From positions 1-9,376 of the forward strand of contig CALDLG010000019.1 in the NCBI GenBank assembly GCA_937910785.1: a DNA stretch of 9,376 nucleotides. Direction: 5' to 3'. The position numbers were made by a program, and so were the translations under genes. Within the stretch, counting starts at the first letter, position 1, and each line of letters starts with the position of its first letter. Below are positions 1 to 6,913 of this stretch, one piece after another. A model generated the notes under the pieces. That model was not told the origin of the DNA, ran no database searches, and saw nothing but the letters and a program-made list of their open reading frames with translations. The DNA comes from an uncultured Lachnospiraceae bacterium. GTDB taxonomy: Bacteria; Bacillota; Clostridia; Lachnospirales; Lachnospiraceae.

Positions 1-1
1 T

Positions 2-1108
2 GAAAACACACAGGCAAAGTTTGACGAGAAGCTGGCGGGGCTTCTGGCGGTTGCCAGGAAGAAGAAAAACGTACTGGAATATCAGGAAATCAGTGAGTTT
101 TTTCATGATATAACACTGGAAGAGGAGCAGTTTGACAGAATTCTGGAAACATTGGAGCAGAATAACGTGGATGTTCTGCGGATTACGGACGGGGACGATG
201 TGGATGATGAAGAGATTATCCTGACGGAAGAGGATGAGGTGGATGTGGAAAACATCGATCTGTCCGTACCGGACGGCGTCAGCATCGAAGACCCGGTCAG
301 AATGTATCTGAAGGAGATCGGCAAGGTGCCTCTTTTAAGTGCGGAGGAAGAGATTGAGCTGGCCCAGAGAATGGAAATGGGGGACGAGGAAGCGAAGAAG
401 AAACTTGCGGAGGCAAATCTTCGTCTTGTTGTCAGCATCGCCAAACGGTATGTGGGGCGCGGCATGCTTTTTCTCGATCTGATTCAGGAAGGAAATCTGG
501 GACTGATCAAAGCCGTTGAAAAATTTGACTGCAGAAAGGGATTTAAATTCTCCACGTATGCAACATGGTGGATTCGTCAGGCGATTACGAGGGCGATTGC
601 CGATCAGGCGAGAACCATTCGGATTCCGGTGCATATGGTGGAGACGATCAATAAACTGATTCGCGTGAGCAGACAGTTACTGCAGGAGCTTGGCCGGGAA
701 CCAACGCCGGAGGAGATCGCGGAGGAAATGGACATGCCTGTGGAGCGGGTGCGGGAGATTTTGAAGATTTCTCAGGAGCCGGTTTCTTTGGAGACGCCTA
801 TTGGTGAAGAAGAGGACAGCCATCTGGGAGATTTTATTCAGGATGATAATGTGCCGGTGCCGGCGGACGCTGCCGCTTTTACGCTGTTAAAAGAGCAGCT
901 TGTGGAAGTGCTCGGTACGCTGACGGAGAGGGAGCAGAAGGTGCTCCGCCTGCGTTTCGGACTGGATGATGGCCGCGCAAGAACGCTTGAGGAAGTCGGA
1001 AAGGAGTTCAGCGTTACTCGTGAGCGTATCCGTCAGATCGAGGCAAAAGCGTTAAGAAAGCTGCGTCATCCGAGCAGAAGCAGGAAGTTAAAGGATTATC
1101 TGGATTAA
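2..1108 (+). CDS. rpoD: RNA polymerase primary sigma factor RpoD (sigma-70/SigA), 5' end cut by window
   Basis: This is the housekeeping sigma factor, which directs core RNA polymerase to -10/-35 promoters. The frame is open from base 2, giving 368 codons; the true start must lie a few codons upstream, because the product already begins with region 1.1-like sequence (FDEKLAGLLAVARKKKNVLEYQ). A TTG at 152 is in frame but would delete region 1.1, so I reject it. An acidic linker follows, then region 1.2 (EDPVRMYLKEIG). Region 2 covers about 400-610, with NLRLVVSIAKRY, DLIQEGNLGLIKAVEKFD and the promoter-melting FSTYATWWIRQAITRA. Region 3 covers about 620-880. Region 4 ends the protein, with a helix-turn-helix TLEEVGKEFSVTRERIRQIE and the terminal RKLKDYL. 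The invariant TYATWWIRQ and VTRERIRQIE strings identify a primary rather than alternative sigma factor. Its stop overlaps the next gene's start (TAATG), which suggests translational coupling. Confidence 0.97.
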   Translation, partial: ENTQAKFDEKLAGLLAVARKKKNVLEYQEISEFFHDITLEEEQFDRILETLEQNNVDVLRITDGDDVDDEEIILTEEDEVDVENIDLSVPDGVSIEDPVRMYLKEIGKVPLLSAEEEIELAQRMEMGDEEAKKKLAEANLRLVVSIAKRYVGRGMLFLDLIQEGNLGLIKAVEKFDCRKGFKFSTYATWWIRQAITRAIADQARTIRIPVHMVETINKLIRVSRQLLQELGREPTPEEIAEEMDMPVERVREILKISQEPVSLETPIGEEEDSHLGDFIQDDNVPVPADAAAFTLLKEQLVEVLGTLTEREQKVLRLRFGLDDGRARTLEEVGKEFSVTRERIRQIEAKALRKLRHPSRSRKLKDYLD

Positions 1109-1983
1109 TGAGGGAAAAGATAGTCCTTTCGAAACGGCTGCAGGCTGTCGCATCTATGGTTACGGCGGGAAACAGAGTCTGTGATATCGGATGTGACCAT
1201 GGATTCGTGCCGATCTGTCTTGTGCAGCAAAAAATCAGTCCCGGCGCGCTGGCAATGGATGTCAGAGAAGGCCCGCTTAGCCAGGCCAGGATGCATATTG
1301 CGGCATGCGGATTGGAGACATACATAGAAACAAGGCTGTCCGACGGTCTTGCGGCTTTCCGGATGGGAGAAGCGGATACGCTGATCTGTGCCGGGATGGG
1401 TGGCAGGCTGATGATGCGCATTCTTTCGGAAGAGGAAGAAAAGGCGGCGTCTTTTCGGGAGCTGATCTTACAGCCGCAGTCGGAATTGCAGCAGTTTCGC
1501 GCATTTCTGCGCGGACAGGGATATCTGCCTGTCGAAGAGAATATGATAGAGGAAGACGGTAAATTTTATCCGATGATGAAGGTTGTGAAAAGGAACGGAA
1601 CGGCCGGACACCGGAAAGAAGCTTACTTCACTTCAAAACATGATGCACCCAAAAGTGCAGGAACGGTAAAAACATCGGATATCATTGAGATCCAGGACAA
1701 AACTCTGACACAGGGGTATAGTATTGAAGGCGGCTGGAGGCAGCAGATGGAGGACCGATACGGTCCGTTGCTGTTACAGAAAAAGCATCCGGTATTATAT
1801 CGGTATCTGGAACGGGAGCTTCGGATTTGTGACGATGTGCTTGACCGGATGCGGCAGCAGGCGTCGGATGGACCGGAGAAGAACGGACGATACGAAGAAA
1901 TTGAAGAACAAAAGCGGAATTGTTTACGGGTCATGAGAGAAAGGTATGGGCAGGGGTATGGGTATGGTGAAAATCAGGATTGA
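1108..1983 (+). CDS. trmK: tRNA (adenine(22)-N1)-methyltransferase TrmK-like
   Basis: This is a class I SAM-dependent methyltransferase. The TrmK family methylates N1 of A22 in the D-loop of tRNA in Gram-positive bacteria. The family opening is visible: LSKRLQAVASMV, SAM-binding motif I CDIGCDHGFVP (residues 25-35), an acidic motif II AMDVREGPL (49-57), the AGMGG motif (95-99), and the LILQPQSE strand (119-126) followed by EEDGKFYPMM. The C-terminal third is helical and probably coiled-coil (roughly residues 205-280), as in known TrmK proteins. At 291 residues it is about 50 longer than the Bacillus protein. Part of the excess lies at about residues 165-205 (a polar Lys/Ser/Thr stretch), and the C-terminus ends in a Gly/Tyr run, YGQGYGYGENQD. 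The ATG shares two bases with the rpoD stop. Position behind rpoD is a common location for trmK. The family call is firm; the exact substrate base is by homology only. Confidence 0.9.
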   Translation: MREKIVLSKRLQAVASMVTAGNRVCDIGCDHGFVPICLVQQKISPGALAMDVREGPLSQARMHIAACGLETYIETRLSDGLAAFRMGEADTLICAGMGGRLMMRILSEEEEKAASFRELILQPQSELQQFRAFLRGQGYLPVEENMIEEDGKFYPMMKVVKRNGTAGHRKEAYFTSKHDAPKSAGTVKTSDIIEIQDKTLTQGYSIEGGWRQQMEDRYGPLLLQKKHPVLYRYLERELRICDDVLDRMRQQASDGPEKNGRYEEIEEQKRNCLRVMRERYGQGYGYGENQD

Positions 1984-3616
1984 CGGAAAAGAAAAGCTGT
2001 ATGAAGAAGGAATCAAATACGAAATCATAGCCAGGGAATATCAGCATTTGTATCGGGAGCCGATTGCGCTTGTTATCATCAACGGCAAGATCAGAGAATT
2101 GATGAAGCGGGTTGACAGAGACTGTGAGCTTACTTTTGCAACCTATGGGGATGCTCTCGGGCATAAGACCTATGTGCGGTCTGCCATTATGCTTCTGATG
2201 AAGGCAATTAAGGATGTGGCCGGTTATGAGACCGCGGCGGCGGCAAAGGTTGATTTCGCGATTGGCGCGGGGTATTATTGCCGCTTCCGGGAAGGATACT
2301 GTCTGGATGAAAAGCAGATTGTGCAGGTAAAGGAACGGATGCAGGAGCTGGTGGAGGCAGATCTGCCGGTTACAAAGAAGGCTTACCCCGCGGAAGAGGC
2401 GGTTGCGCTTTTTCGGAAATATGGCATGAACGATAAAGTGAAGCTGTTCCGTTACCGGAGAAGCTCTACGATCAATGTATACTGTCTTGGGGACTATTTC
2501 GACTATTATTACGGGTATATGCTGCCGAGTACGGGATATGTCAGTTGTTTTGATCTGCTTTCTTATGAAAACGGGTTGATTCTGTTGCTCCCGGACAGGG
2601 AAGAGCCGGAGAAACTGCCGGTTTTCGAGCCGAGAAAGAAGCTGTTTCAGACGCTGATGCAGGCCGGCCAGTGGGGAGAAGAAATGGGAATCGATACGGT
2701 AGGCGATTTAAACGATCAGATCTGTCAGGGGAATATCGCGGAGATGATTCTGGTGCAGGAAGCGCTTCAGGAGAGAAGAATCGGAGAGATTGCCAGGGAA
2801 ATTGCGAGAAGAGAGGGCGTGAAGTTTGTTATGATTGCGGGACCGTCTTCTTCGGGTAAAACGACTTTTTCTCATCGGCTGTCGATTCAGCTGCGTTCCT
2901 ATGGCATGAAACCGCATACGATCGGGCTGGATAATTATTATGTTAATCATGACAGTACACCGCTTGACGAAGATGGAAATCCCGATTATGAGTGTCTGGA
3001 GGCGCTTGACGTAGAGCAGTTTAATCAGGATATGGTGAATCTGCTGGCCGGGGAATGTGTGGAGCTTCCGACTTTTAACTTTAAAACCGGAAAAAGAGAA
3101 TATAACGGCAGAGTCGTAAAGCTTGGGCCGGATGATATACTGGTGATCGAAGGAATTCACGGTCTGAATGAGAGAATGTCTCATTCCCTTCCGGCGGAGA
3201 GTAAGTATAAGATTTATATCAGCGCGCTCACCTGTCTGAATGTGGATGAACATAACCGGATTCCGACGACGGACGGAAGGCTGCTGCGGCGCCTGGTGCG
3301 GGACGCCAGAACGAGAGGGGCCAGTGCACAGAGGACGATCGAGATGTGGTCTTCGGTCAGACGCGGGGAAGAAAAATATATCTTCCCGTTTCAGGAACAG
3401 GCAGATGCCATGTTCAATTCGGCTCTGATTTATGAGCTTGCCGTATTAAAGCAGTATGCGGAGCCGCTTTTATTCAGCATTCAAAAAGGAGAACCGGAAT
3501 ATCATGAGGCGAAAAGGCTTCTGAAATTCCTGGAATATTTCCTGGGTGTCAGCAGCGAAATGCTTCCGCAGAATTCTCTGTGCAGGGAATTTGTGGGAGG
3601 AAGTATTTTTGAATAG
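1964..3616 (+). CDS. TGS-domain nucleoside kinase (uridine kinase-like P-loop kinase)
   Basis: This is a probable ATP-dependent nucleoside (uridine/cytidine-type) kinase acting in pyrimidine salvage. It has 550 codons from the third of three in-frame ATGs (1946, 1958, 1964). I chose 1964 because AGGGG sits 7 nt upstream and the product then begins MVKIRIDG, as a TGS domain would. A start at 1946 adds six residues and also has a GA-rich site upstream. Numbering from 1964, an N-terminal TGS-like domain spans about residues 1-64. A threonyl-tRNA-synthetase-second-domain-like segment follows, including GHKTYVRSA and IGAGYYCRF. The P-loop kinase domain runs from about 285: Walker A GPSSSGKTT (293-301), LDNYY (322-326), VIEGIHGLNE, and an Arg-rich lid around RLLRRLVRDARTRG. 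This long fused architecture is typical of clostridial and Thermotoga-type proteins, in contrast to the roughly 210-residue Udk. The reading frame overlaps the end of trmK by 20 nt or more. Confidence 0.9.
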   Translation: MVKIRIDGKEKLYEEGIKYEIIAREYQHLYREPIALVIINGKIRELMKRVDRDCELTFATYGDALGHKTYVRSAIMLLMKAIKDVAGYETAAAAKVDFAIGAGYYCRFREGYCLDEKQIVQVKERMQELVEADLPVTKKAYPAEEAVALFRKYGMNDKVKLFRYRRSSTINVYCLGDYFDYYYGYMLPSTGYVSCFDLLSYENGLILLLPDREEPEKLPVFEPRKKLFQTLMQAGQWGEEMGIDTVGDLNDQICQGNIAEMILVQEALQERRIGEIAREIARREGVKFVMIAGPSSSGKTTFSHRLSIQLRSYGMKPHTIGLDNYYVNHDSTPLDEDGNPDYECLEALDVEQFNQDMVNLLAGECVELPTFNFKTGKREYNGRVVKLGPDDILVIEGIHGLNERMSHSLPAESKYKIYISALTCLNVDEHNRIPTTDGRLLRRLVRDARTRGASAQRTIEMWSSVRRGEEKYIFPFQEQADAMFNSALIYELAVLKQYAEPLLFSIQKGEPEYHEAKRLLKFLEYFLGVSSEMLPQNSLCREFVGGSIFE

Positions 3617-3619
3617 ATT
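3591..3619 (+). promoter_or_regulatory. candidate sigma-70 promoter for rnpB inside the kinase 3' end
   Basis: A -35-like TTGTGG (3591-3596) and a -10-like TAGATT (3614-3619) are separated by exactly 17 bp. They predict a transcript start near 3626-3628, which coincides with the 5' strand of the RNase P RNA P1 helix. Both boxes are imperfect (3/6 and 4/6 matches to consensus), so the support comes mainly from the fit in position. The -35 box and spacer lie in the last codons of the nucleoside kinase, and the -10 box overlaps its stop codon. Processing from a longer operon transcript is the alternative. Confidence 0.4.
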
Positions 3620-3627
3620 CCTGTACA

Positions 3628-3967
3628 AAATAAGTAGAATAAATGATCGCGCCCGCGTGCGGGTGAGGAAAGTCCGGGCTTCACAGGGCAGGATGCCGGA
3701 TAACGTCCGGTGGAGGCGACTCCAAGGATAGTGCAACAGAAATAATACCGCCGCATTTCATGCGGTAAGGGTGGAATGGCAGTGTAAGAGACTACCGCTT
3801 TTCCGGTAACGGAAAAGGCTGTGTAAACCCCATCCGAAGCAAGACCGGAAAGAAAGCGACAGGCTTGCCCGGCCTGCTTTCAGGTAGGTCGCTTGAGACT
3901 GCCGGCAACGGCAGTTCCAGATAGATGATCATTCACGACATAACCCGGCTTATCGTTCTGCTTATTT
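3628..3967 (+). ncRNA. rnpB: RNase P RNA (bacterial, probably type A)
   Basis: This is the catalytic RNA of ribonuclease P, which removes 5' leaders from pre-tRNAs. The universal block GAGGAAAGTCCGGGC occurs near 3664 and its partner ACATAACCCGGCTTA near 3938; CCGGG/CCCGG in these blocks form the P4 core. The internal signatures GTGCAACAGAAA, GGTAAGGGTGGAATGG and AAACCCCATCCGAAGCAAGACC are present. Helices paired by hand are P1 (3628-3639 with 3956-3967, 12 bp with one G-U), P2 (3642-3648 with 3927-3933), P12 (CTTTTCCG/CGGAAAAG closing a GTAA tetraloop, 3798-3817), P15 (3854-3860 with 3888-3894) and P18 (ACTGCCG/CGGCAGT closing a GCAA tetraloop, 3898-3915). GGT in the P15 loop region could pair with the tRNA CCA end. 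The ends are set by P1, so the length is about 340 nt, normal for the family. The gene begins about 11 nt after the kinase stop codon. Confidence 0.96.
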
Positions 3968-3995
3968 AGTAAATGATATAGGAAGTAATGAAATG

Positions 3996-4024
3996 CAAAT
4001 CTCTCCCCAAAGGGGAGAGATTTG
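3996..4024 (+). terminator. hairpin after rnpB, probable terminator
   Basis: CAAATCTCTCCCC and GGGGAGAGATTTG form a perfect 13-bp stem with an AAA loop, about 28 nt after the 3' strand of P1. Its place between rnpB and the next gene fits transcription termination. It is not a textbook intrinsic terminator: the only run of T is three bases inside the stem, and the following bases (TGCATAAC) are not U-rich. It could instead protect the 3' end of the RNA or act as a processing site. Confidence 0.55.
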
Positions 4025-4074
4025 TGCATAACAGCTTTGTTGCGGGGAGGAATGGAAAGGTATGACCGGATGAT

Positions 4075-4878
4075 ATGAAGAAATATATCTGTTGTTTGAT
4101 GTTTATGATATCGATAGCGGCCGTTCCTGAAACGGCAAGAGCGGAGGAAATACAGCCTCCGCATCTGATTCAGACAGTGACAGAGCAGGATGTTCTTGAC
4201 GGCCTGTTGGAGCTTGGCCTGCTGGAATGTCCGGCGCTGGAAACGGAAGACTGCGATATGGCGTATGAAAACGTGCGGGACTGTATTGTGCGGATTTATA
4301 TGGGGAATGCTTATGGGAGCGGTGTGATCTGGGAAATAGCGCCGGAGAGAATCGTGATCGCGACCAATAAACATGTGCTGGAATATTGGGATGACATGAT
4401 AAGTCTTGTGCAGTTTCCGCAGGGAGCTTCCGTGGAGGCGGAAGTGCTGGGGATATCGGAAGATTATGATATCGGCTTTCTGGCGGTGGATACGAAGGAA
4501 TTTCATGGACGGGAGCTGGAGCAAATGCGGTATGTGCGGCGGGATGCCGACCGATATGACGGACTGCGGGCCGGAGATGTTATTTTCTGTACCGGAGCCG
4601 GCAGGTATGAGGCCGGGTCGGAGGAGGACGTTGCGGAACCGGGGCGTTTTTATCAGGGAAGCATCGGTGACATGCATCGATACATTGGAGAATTTGAGGA
4701 ATATATGATATACGGATACGGCTATGCGGTAGAAGGGATGTCGGGCGGTGGAACCTTCGATGCCTATGGGAATTTCATCGGTATGATCTCCGGAGCGACG
4801 GAGGCGGGAGAAACCGCGAGCGTGCCGCTTCCGGTGATCGAGGAGGCATACGAAACTCTTGTGAAGCAGATACCATAG
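4075..4878 (+). CDS. Exported trypsin-like serine protease (HtrA/DegP-type fold, S1C-like)
   Basis: This 267-residue protein has a signal peptide: MKK, a hydrophobic run CCLMFMISIAAV, then a likely signal peptidase I site after ARA (residue 23). It should therefore act outside the membrane. A chymotrypsin-fold catalytic triad is readable: His100 in ATNKHV, Asp132 in DYDIGFLAV and Ser223 in EGMSGGGTFDAYG. GSGVIWE (81-87), before the His strand, is also typical. The oxyanion motif is GMSGGG rather than the usual GNSGGP, and no PDZ domain follows, so this is a protease domain alone, preceded by about 60 residues without recognised family. The ATG at 4075 is the first possible start after an in-frame stop. 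The nearest Shine-Dalgarno-like GGAAAGG ends about 14 nt upstream, which is long. Substrate is unknown. The next gene, for a membrane protein, lies 58 bp downstream. Confidence 0.82.
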   Translation: MKKYICCLMFMISIAAVPETARAEEIQPPHLIQTVTEQDVLDGLLELGLLECPALETEDCDMAYENVRDCIVRIYMGNAYGSGVIWEIAPERIVIATNKHVLEYWDDMISLVQFPQGASVEAEVLGISEDYDIGFLAVDTKEFHGRELEQMRYVRRDADRYDGLRAGDVIFCTGAGRYEAGSEEDVAEPGRFYQGSIGDMHRYIGEFEEYMIYGYGYAVEGMSGGGTFDAYGNFIGMISGATEAGETASVPLPVIEEAYETLVKQIP

Positions 4879-4936
4879 AAAATCCGGTTTTAAGGGGCAT
4901 TTTGTCTGCGGCAGAGAAAGGAGCGGGAGCGCGGGG

Positions 4937-5884
4937 ATGATAAAAATAGAAGTGAACGAAGGAAAACTTCCCGGCATCATAGGAATCGGAGCCATTGCGG
5001 CAGGAACGCTGTTTGGCATTGTCGTTCTTTGTTCGAATGCTTCCGGTATGACGGGGCTGTTCAGTTATCTTGTGATTTTTCTGATTATCGTTACGGGCGC
5101 CGGAATGTGTATCGGCGGCAGAAACAGAAAGCTGACGGTGGAAGACAGAATGTTGTGTTATACGGATCGTTTCGGAAGAAAGAGAATTTTTTCGTTGGAT
5201 GAGATCGGTTACTGCCAGGCGGCATTGGAAGAGAGGGGCGGAAGAGATTATCTGAAGCTGTATGATCTGCTCGGAGAGAAGTTATGTAAACTTGAATTTG
5301 CGATGAAAAACAGTGCGCTTTTTCTGCAATATCTGTTGGACAATCAGGTTCGGGTGGAATGTTCGGAGAAATCCGATGATTTTCTGAAGGGCATGCTTCA
5401 TACCAGGTCTGTCTGTGCGGAGGAAATACCGGAAGCAGTGAACGCCTGTTTCGAGGAGGCAAAGGAGCTTGTTTGGGAGTGGAGCAAAGCGCACAGACAA
5501 TTTCAGGCGGAATGGAAGATGGGAATTGCGGCTTATCTGGAAAAGGAGCTGTCGGACCCAAAACAGCTCTGGGAACAGAAAGGATGCAGCGGAAGCATTT
5601 CTTTGGAGGAACTGCCGGAGGGATATCTGATCGCAATAGAAGGGTATTTGCAGAAGGAAGATCTTTTCGTATTTGATAAAAAGAACAGGGCGGTGATGTT
5701 TTATGTGCCGGTGATCAGCGTTTCCAAATCCATGCAGACGGATGAAGCTGTCATAATCCGTTTTTTCGGAAACGTGAAGGAGGAGCTGGCCTGTCAGCTT
5801 GACTGGCTGTCTCATGTTCTGCCGCAGAAGCGCTACCATACGCGGAAAATATCCATAAATCATGAATTACGGGAAAGGTTATAG
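4937..5884 (+). CDS. Hypothetical membrane protein, two N-terminal helices and possible PH-like domain
   Basis: I do not recognise this 315-residue protein with confidence. Two hydrophobic segments at about residues 12-32 and 41-60 form a short hairpin, followed by a basic GRNRK that suggests the remainder is cytoplasmic. Residues 66-142 alternate short strands with a final amphipathic helix (LTVEDRMLCYT, RKRIFSLDEI, YLKLYDLLGEKLCKLE, NSALFLQYLLDN), a pattern like bacterial PH-domain proteins of the YcxB/DUF6560 sort. That comparison is inference. Residues 160-300 are mixed helix and strand, with one strand-rich patch (EGYLIAIEGYLQKEDLFVFDKKNRAVMFY). The start follows AAAGGAG at 4917-4923, 13 nt upstream of the ATG. 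The gene lies 58 bp after the exported protease with no visible terminator between them, so the two may be co-transcribed. A promoter for the following gene starts about 20 bp after its stop. Confidence 0.7.
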   Translation: MIKIEVNEGKLPGIIGIGAIAAGTLFGIVVLCSNASGMTGLFSYLVIFLIIVTGAGMCIGGRNRKLTVEDRMLCYTDRFGRKRIFSLDEIGYCQAALEERGGRDYLKLYDLLGEKLCKLEFAMKNSALFLQYLLDNQVRVECSEKSDDFLKGMLHTRSVCAEEIPEAVNACFEEAKELVWEWSKAHRQFQAEWKMGIAAYLEKELSDPKQLWEQKGCSGSISLEELPEGYLIAIEGYLQKEDLFVFDKKNRAVMFYVPVISVSKSMQTDEAVIIRFFGNVKEELACQLDWLSHVLPQKRYHTRKISINHELRERL

Positions 5885-5904
5885 TGTCCATGCCGTATAA
5901 AATG

Positions 5905-5913
5905 TGATATAAT
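5905..5913 (+). promoter_or_regulatory. Extended -10 promoter before the epimerase/ABC genes
   Basis: TGATATAAT is a perfect extended -10 element (TGn plus TATAAT). No good -35 box lies 16-18 bp upstream (the nearest is TGTCCA at 5885-5890), which extended -10 promoters tolerate. The predicted start, near 5920, leaves an untranslated leader of about 95 nt before the ATG at 6016. A 10-nt perfect palindrome, CAGGCGCCTG (5938-5947), lies at about +19 to +28 and could be an operator or a chance hairpin. Confidence 0.6.
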
Positions 5914-6015
5914 GAGCGCAGAAGAAAGGTGAAGAAGCAGGCGCCTGATAAAATCGGACAAAAAGGCACTGAAAGCATCCATAAAAAATGTTACGGAAAG
6001 ACAGAGGGAAAGTGT

Positions 6016-6891
6016 ATGGCGTTATTTCAAATCGGCAATGACAAAGTTACGATACAGATAGACAGTATGGGAGCGGAACTGAAATCCCTGAAAAGAGTGG
6101 ATACCGGGACCGAATATATGTGGGAAGGAGATCCGGCTTTCTGGGGGAGGACATCCCCGATTCTTTTTCCGCTGGTAGGCGGCCTGAAAAACCGTGAGTA
6201 TCTTCATCAGGGCAGACGTTATCAGATGGGACAGCATGGCTTTGCCAGAGACATGCAGTTTAAGCTGAAAAGCCAGACGAACAGGGAAATCTGGTTTACG
6301 CTGGAATCGAATGAGGAGACGATGCGGAACTATCCGTATGAATTCCTTCTGGAACTGGGGTATGAGCTGAAGGAAAACACAGTAATTGTAAAGTGGAAAG
6401 TATCCAATCCCGCATCCGGAGATCTGTATTTTTCGATCGGCGGCCATCCGGCGTTCCGTTGTCCGATTCAGGACGATACGAAGCAGACGGACTATCGCAT
6501 TCGGTTCGATGCGAAGGAAAAAATAACGGCGACGGTTATCCGGGATGGACTGGCGAGTGACGTGAAGGAAGATTATCTGCTGGAGGATGGCTGTCTGCGG
6601 ATTACGGAGCACCTGTTTGACAGGGACGCCCTCGTGATAGAAGAACATCAGGCGCATGAAACGGCATTTGTGAAACCGGATGGAAGTACATATCTGACGG
6701 TTTGTTTTGATGCGCCGCTTTTCGGAATCTGGTCGCCTGTTGGCAAAAACGCACCGTTTATCTGCATTGAACCCTGGTATGGCAGGTGCGATTCGCACGA
6801 TTTTGAGGGAACATGGGAAGAACGTAAATGGGGACAGCATCTGGCGGCGGGCGAAAGCTTTGAAGCATCCTACCGGATTATCTTTTCGTGA
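6016..6891 (+). CDS. Aldose 1-epimerase family protein (LacX/galactose-mutarotase-like)
   Basis: This is a predicted cytoplasmic sugar mutarotase or hexose-phosphate-type epimerase that interconverts alpha and beta anomers; the sugar is unknown. It has 291 residues, normal for the LacX-like branch. The motif order fits a galactose mutarotase-like beta-sandwich: GAELKSL (19-25), ILFPLVGGLKN (49-59), QHGFARD (73-79), SIGGHPAF (140-147) with candidate catalytic His144, and ICIEPWYGRCD (249-259) with candidate catalytic Glu252. I chose ATG 6016 because GAGGGA lies about 6 nt upstream and the product then begins MALFQIGNDKVTI, matching the family's first strand. The frame can be extended upstream to a GTG at 5929, but that adds a Lys-rich, non-family 29 residues beginning only about 9 nt after the predicted transcript start. 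The ABC ATPase gene follows after 22 bp, so one transcript is likely. Confidence 0.88.
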   Translation: MALFQIGNDKVTIQIDSMGAELKSLKRVDTGTEYMWEGDPAFWGRTSPILFPLVGGLKNREYLHQGRRYQMGQHGFARDMQFKLKSQTNREIWFTLESNEETMRNYPYEFLLELGYELKENTVIVKWKVSNPASGDLYFSIGGHPAFRCPIQDDTKQTDYRIRFDAKEKITATVIRDGLASDVKEDYLLEDGCLRITEHLFDRDALVIEEHQAHETAFVKPDGSTYLTVCFDAPLFGIWSPVGKNAPFICIEPWYGRCDSHDFEGTWEERKWGQHLAAGESFEASYRIIFS

Positions 6892-6913
6892 GAGAAAGGG
6901 GTATGACAGAACA

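Noticed and set aside
152..154. TTG as a start codon for a shorter RpoD
   Set aside because: The frame stays open upstream to the window edge and encodes a normal sigma region 1.1, so the true start is outside the window.
3880..5019. A 379-codon open frame on the minus strand across rnpB and the protease gene
   Set aside because: It is rich in His, Arg, Pro and Ile without any recognisable motif, overlaps a structured RNA, and lies antisense to a gene with a signal peptide and full catalytic triad. It is a shadow of + strand codon bias.
5929..6015. GTG-initiated N-terminal extension of the epimerase
   Set aside because: It adds 29 Lys-rich residues with no family counterpart and would begin about 9 nt from the predicted transcript start. 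ATG 6016 has a better ribosome site and matches the family's N-terminus.
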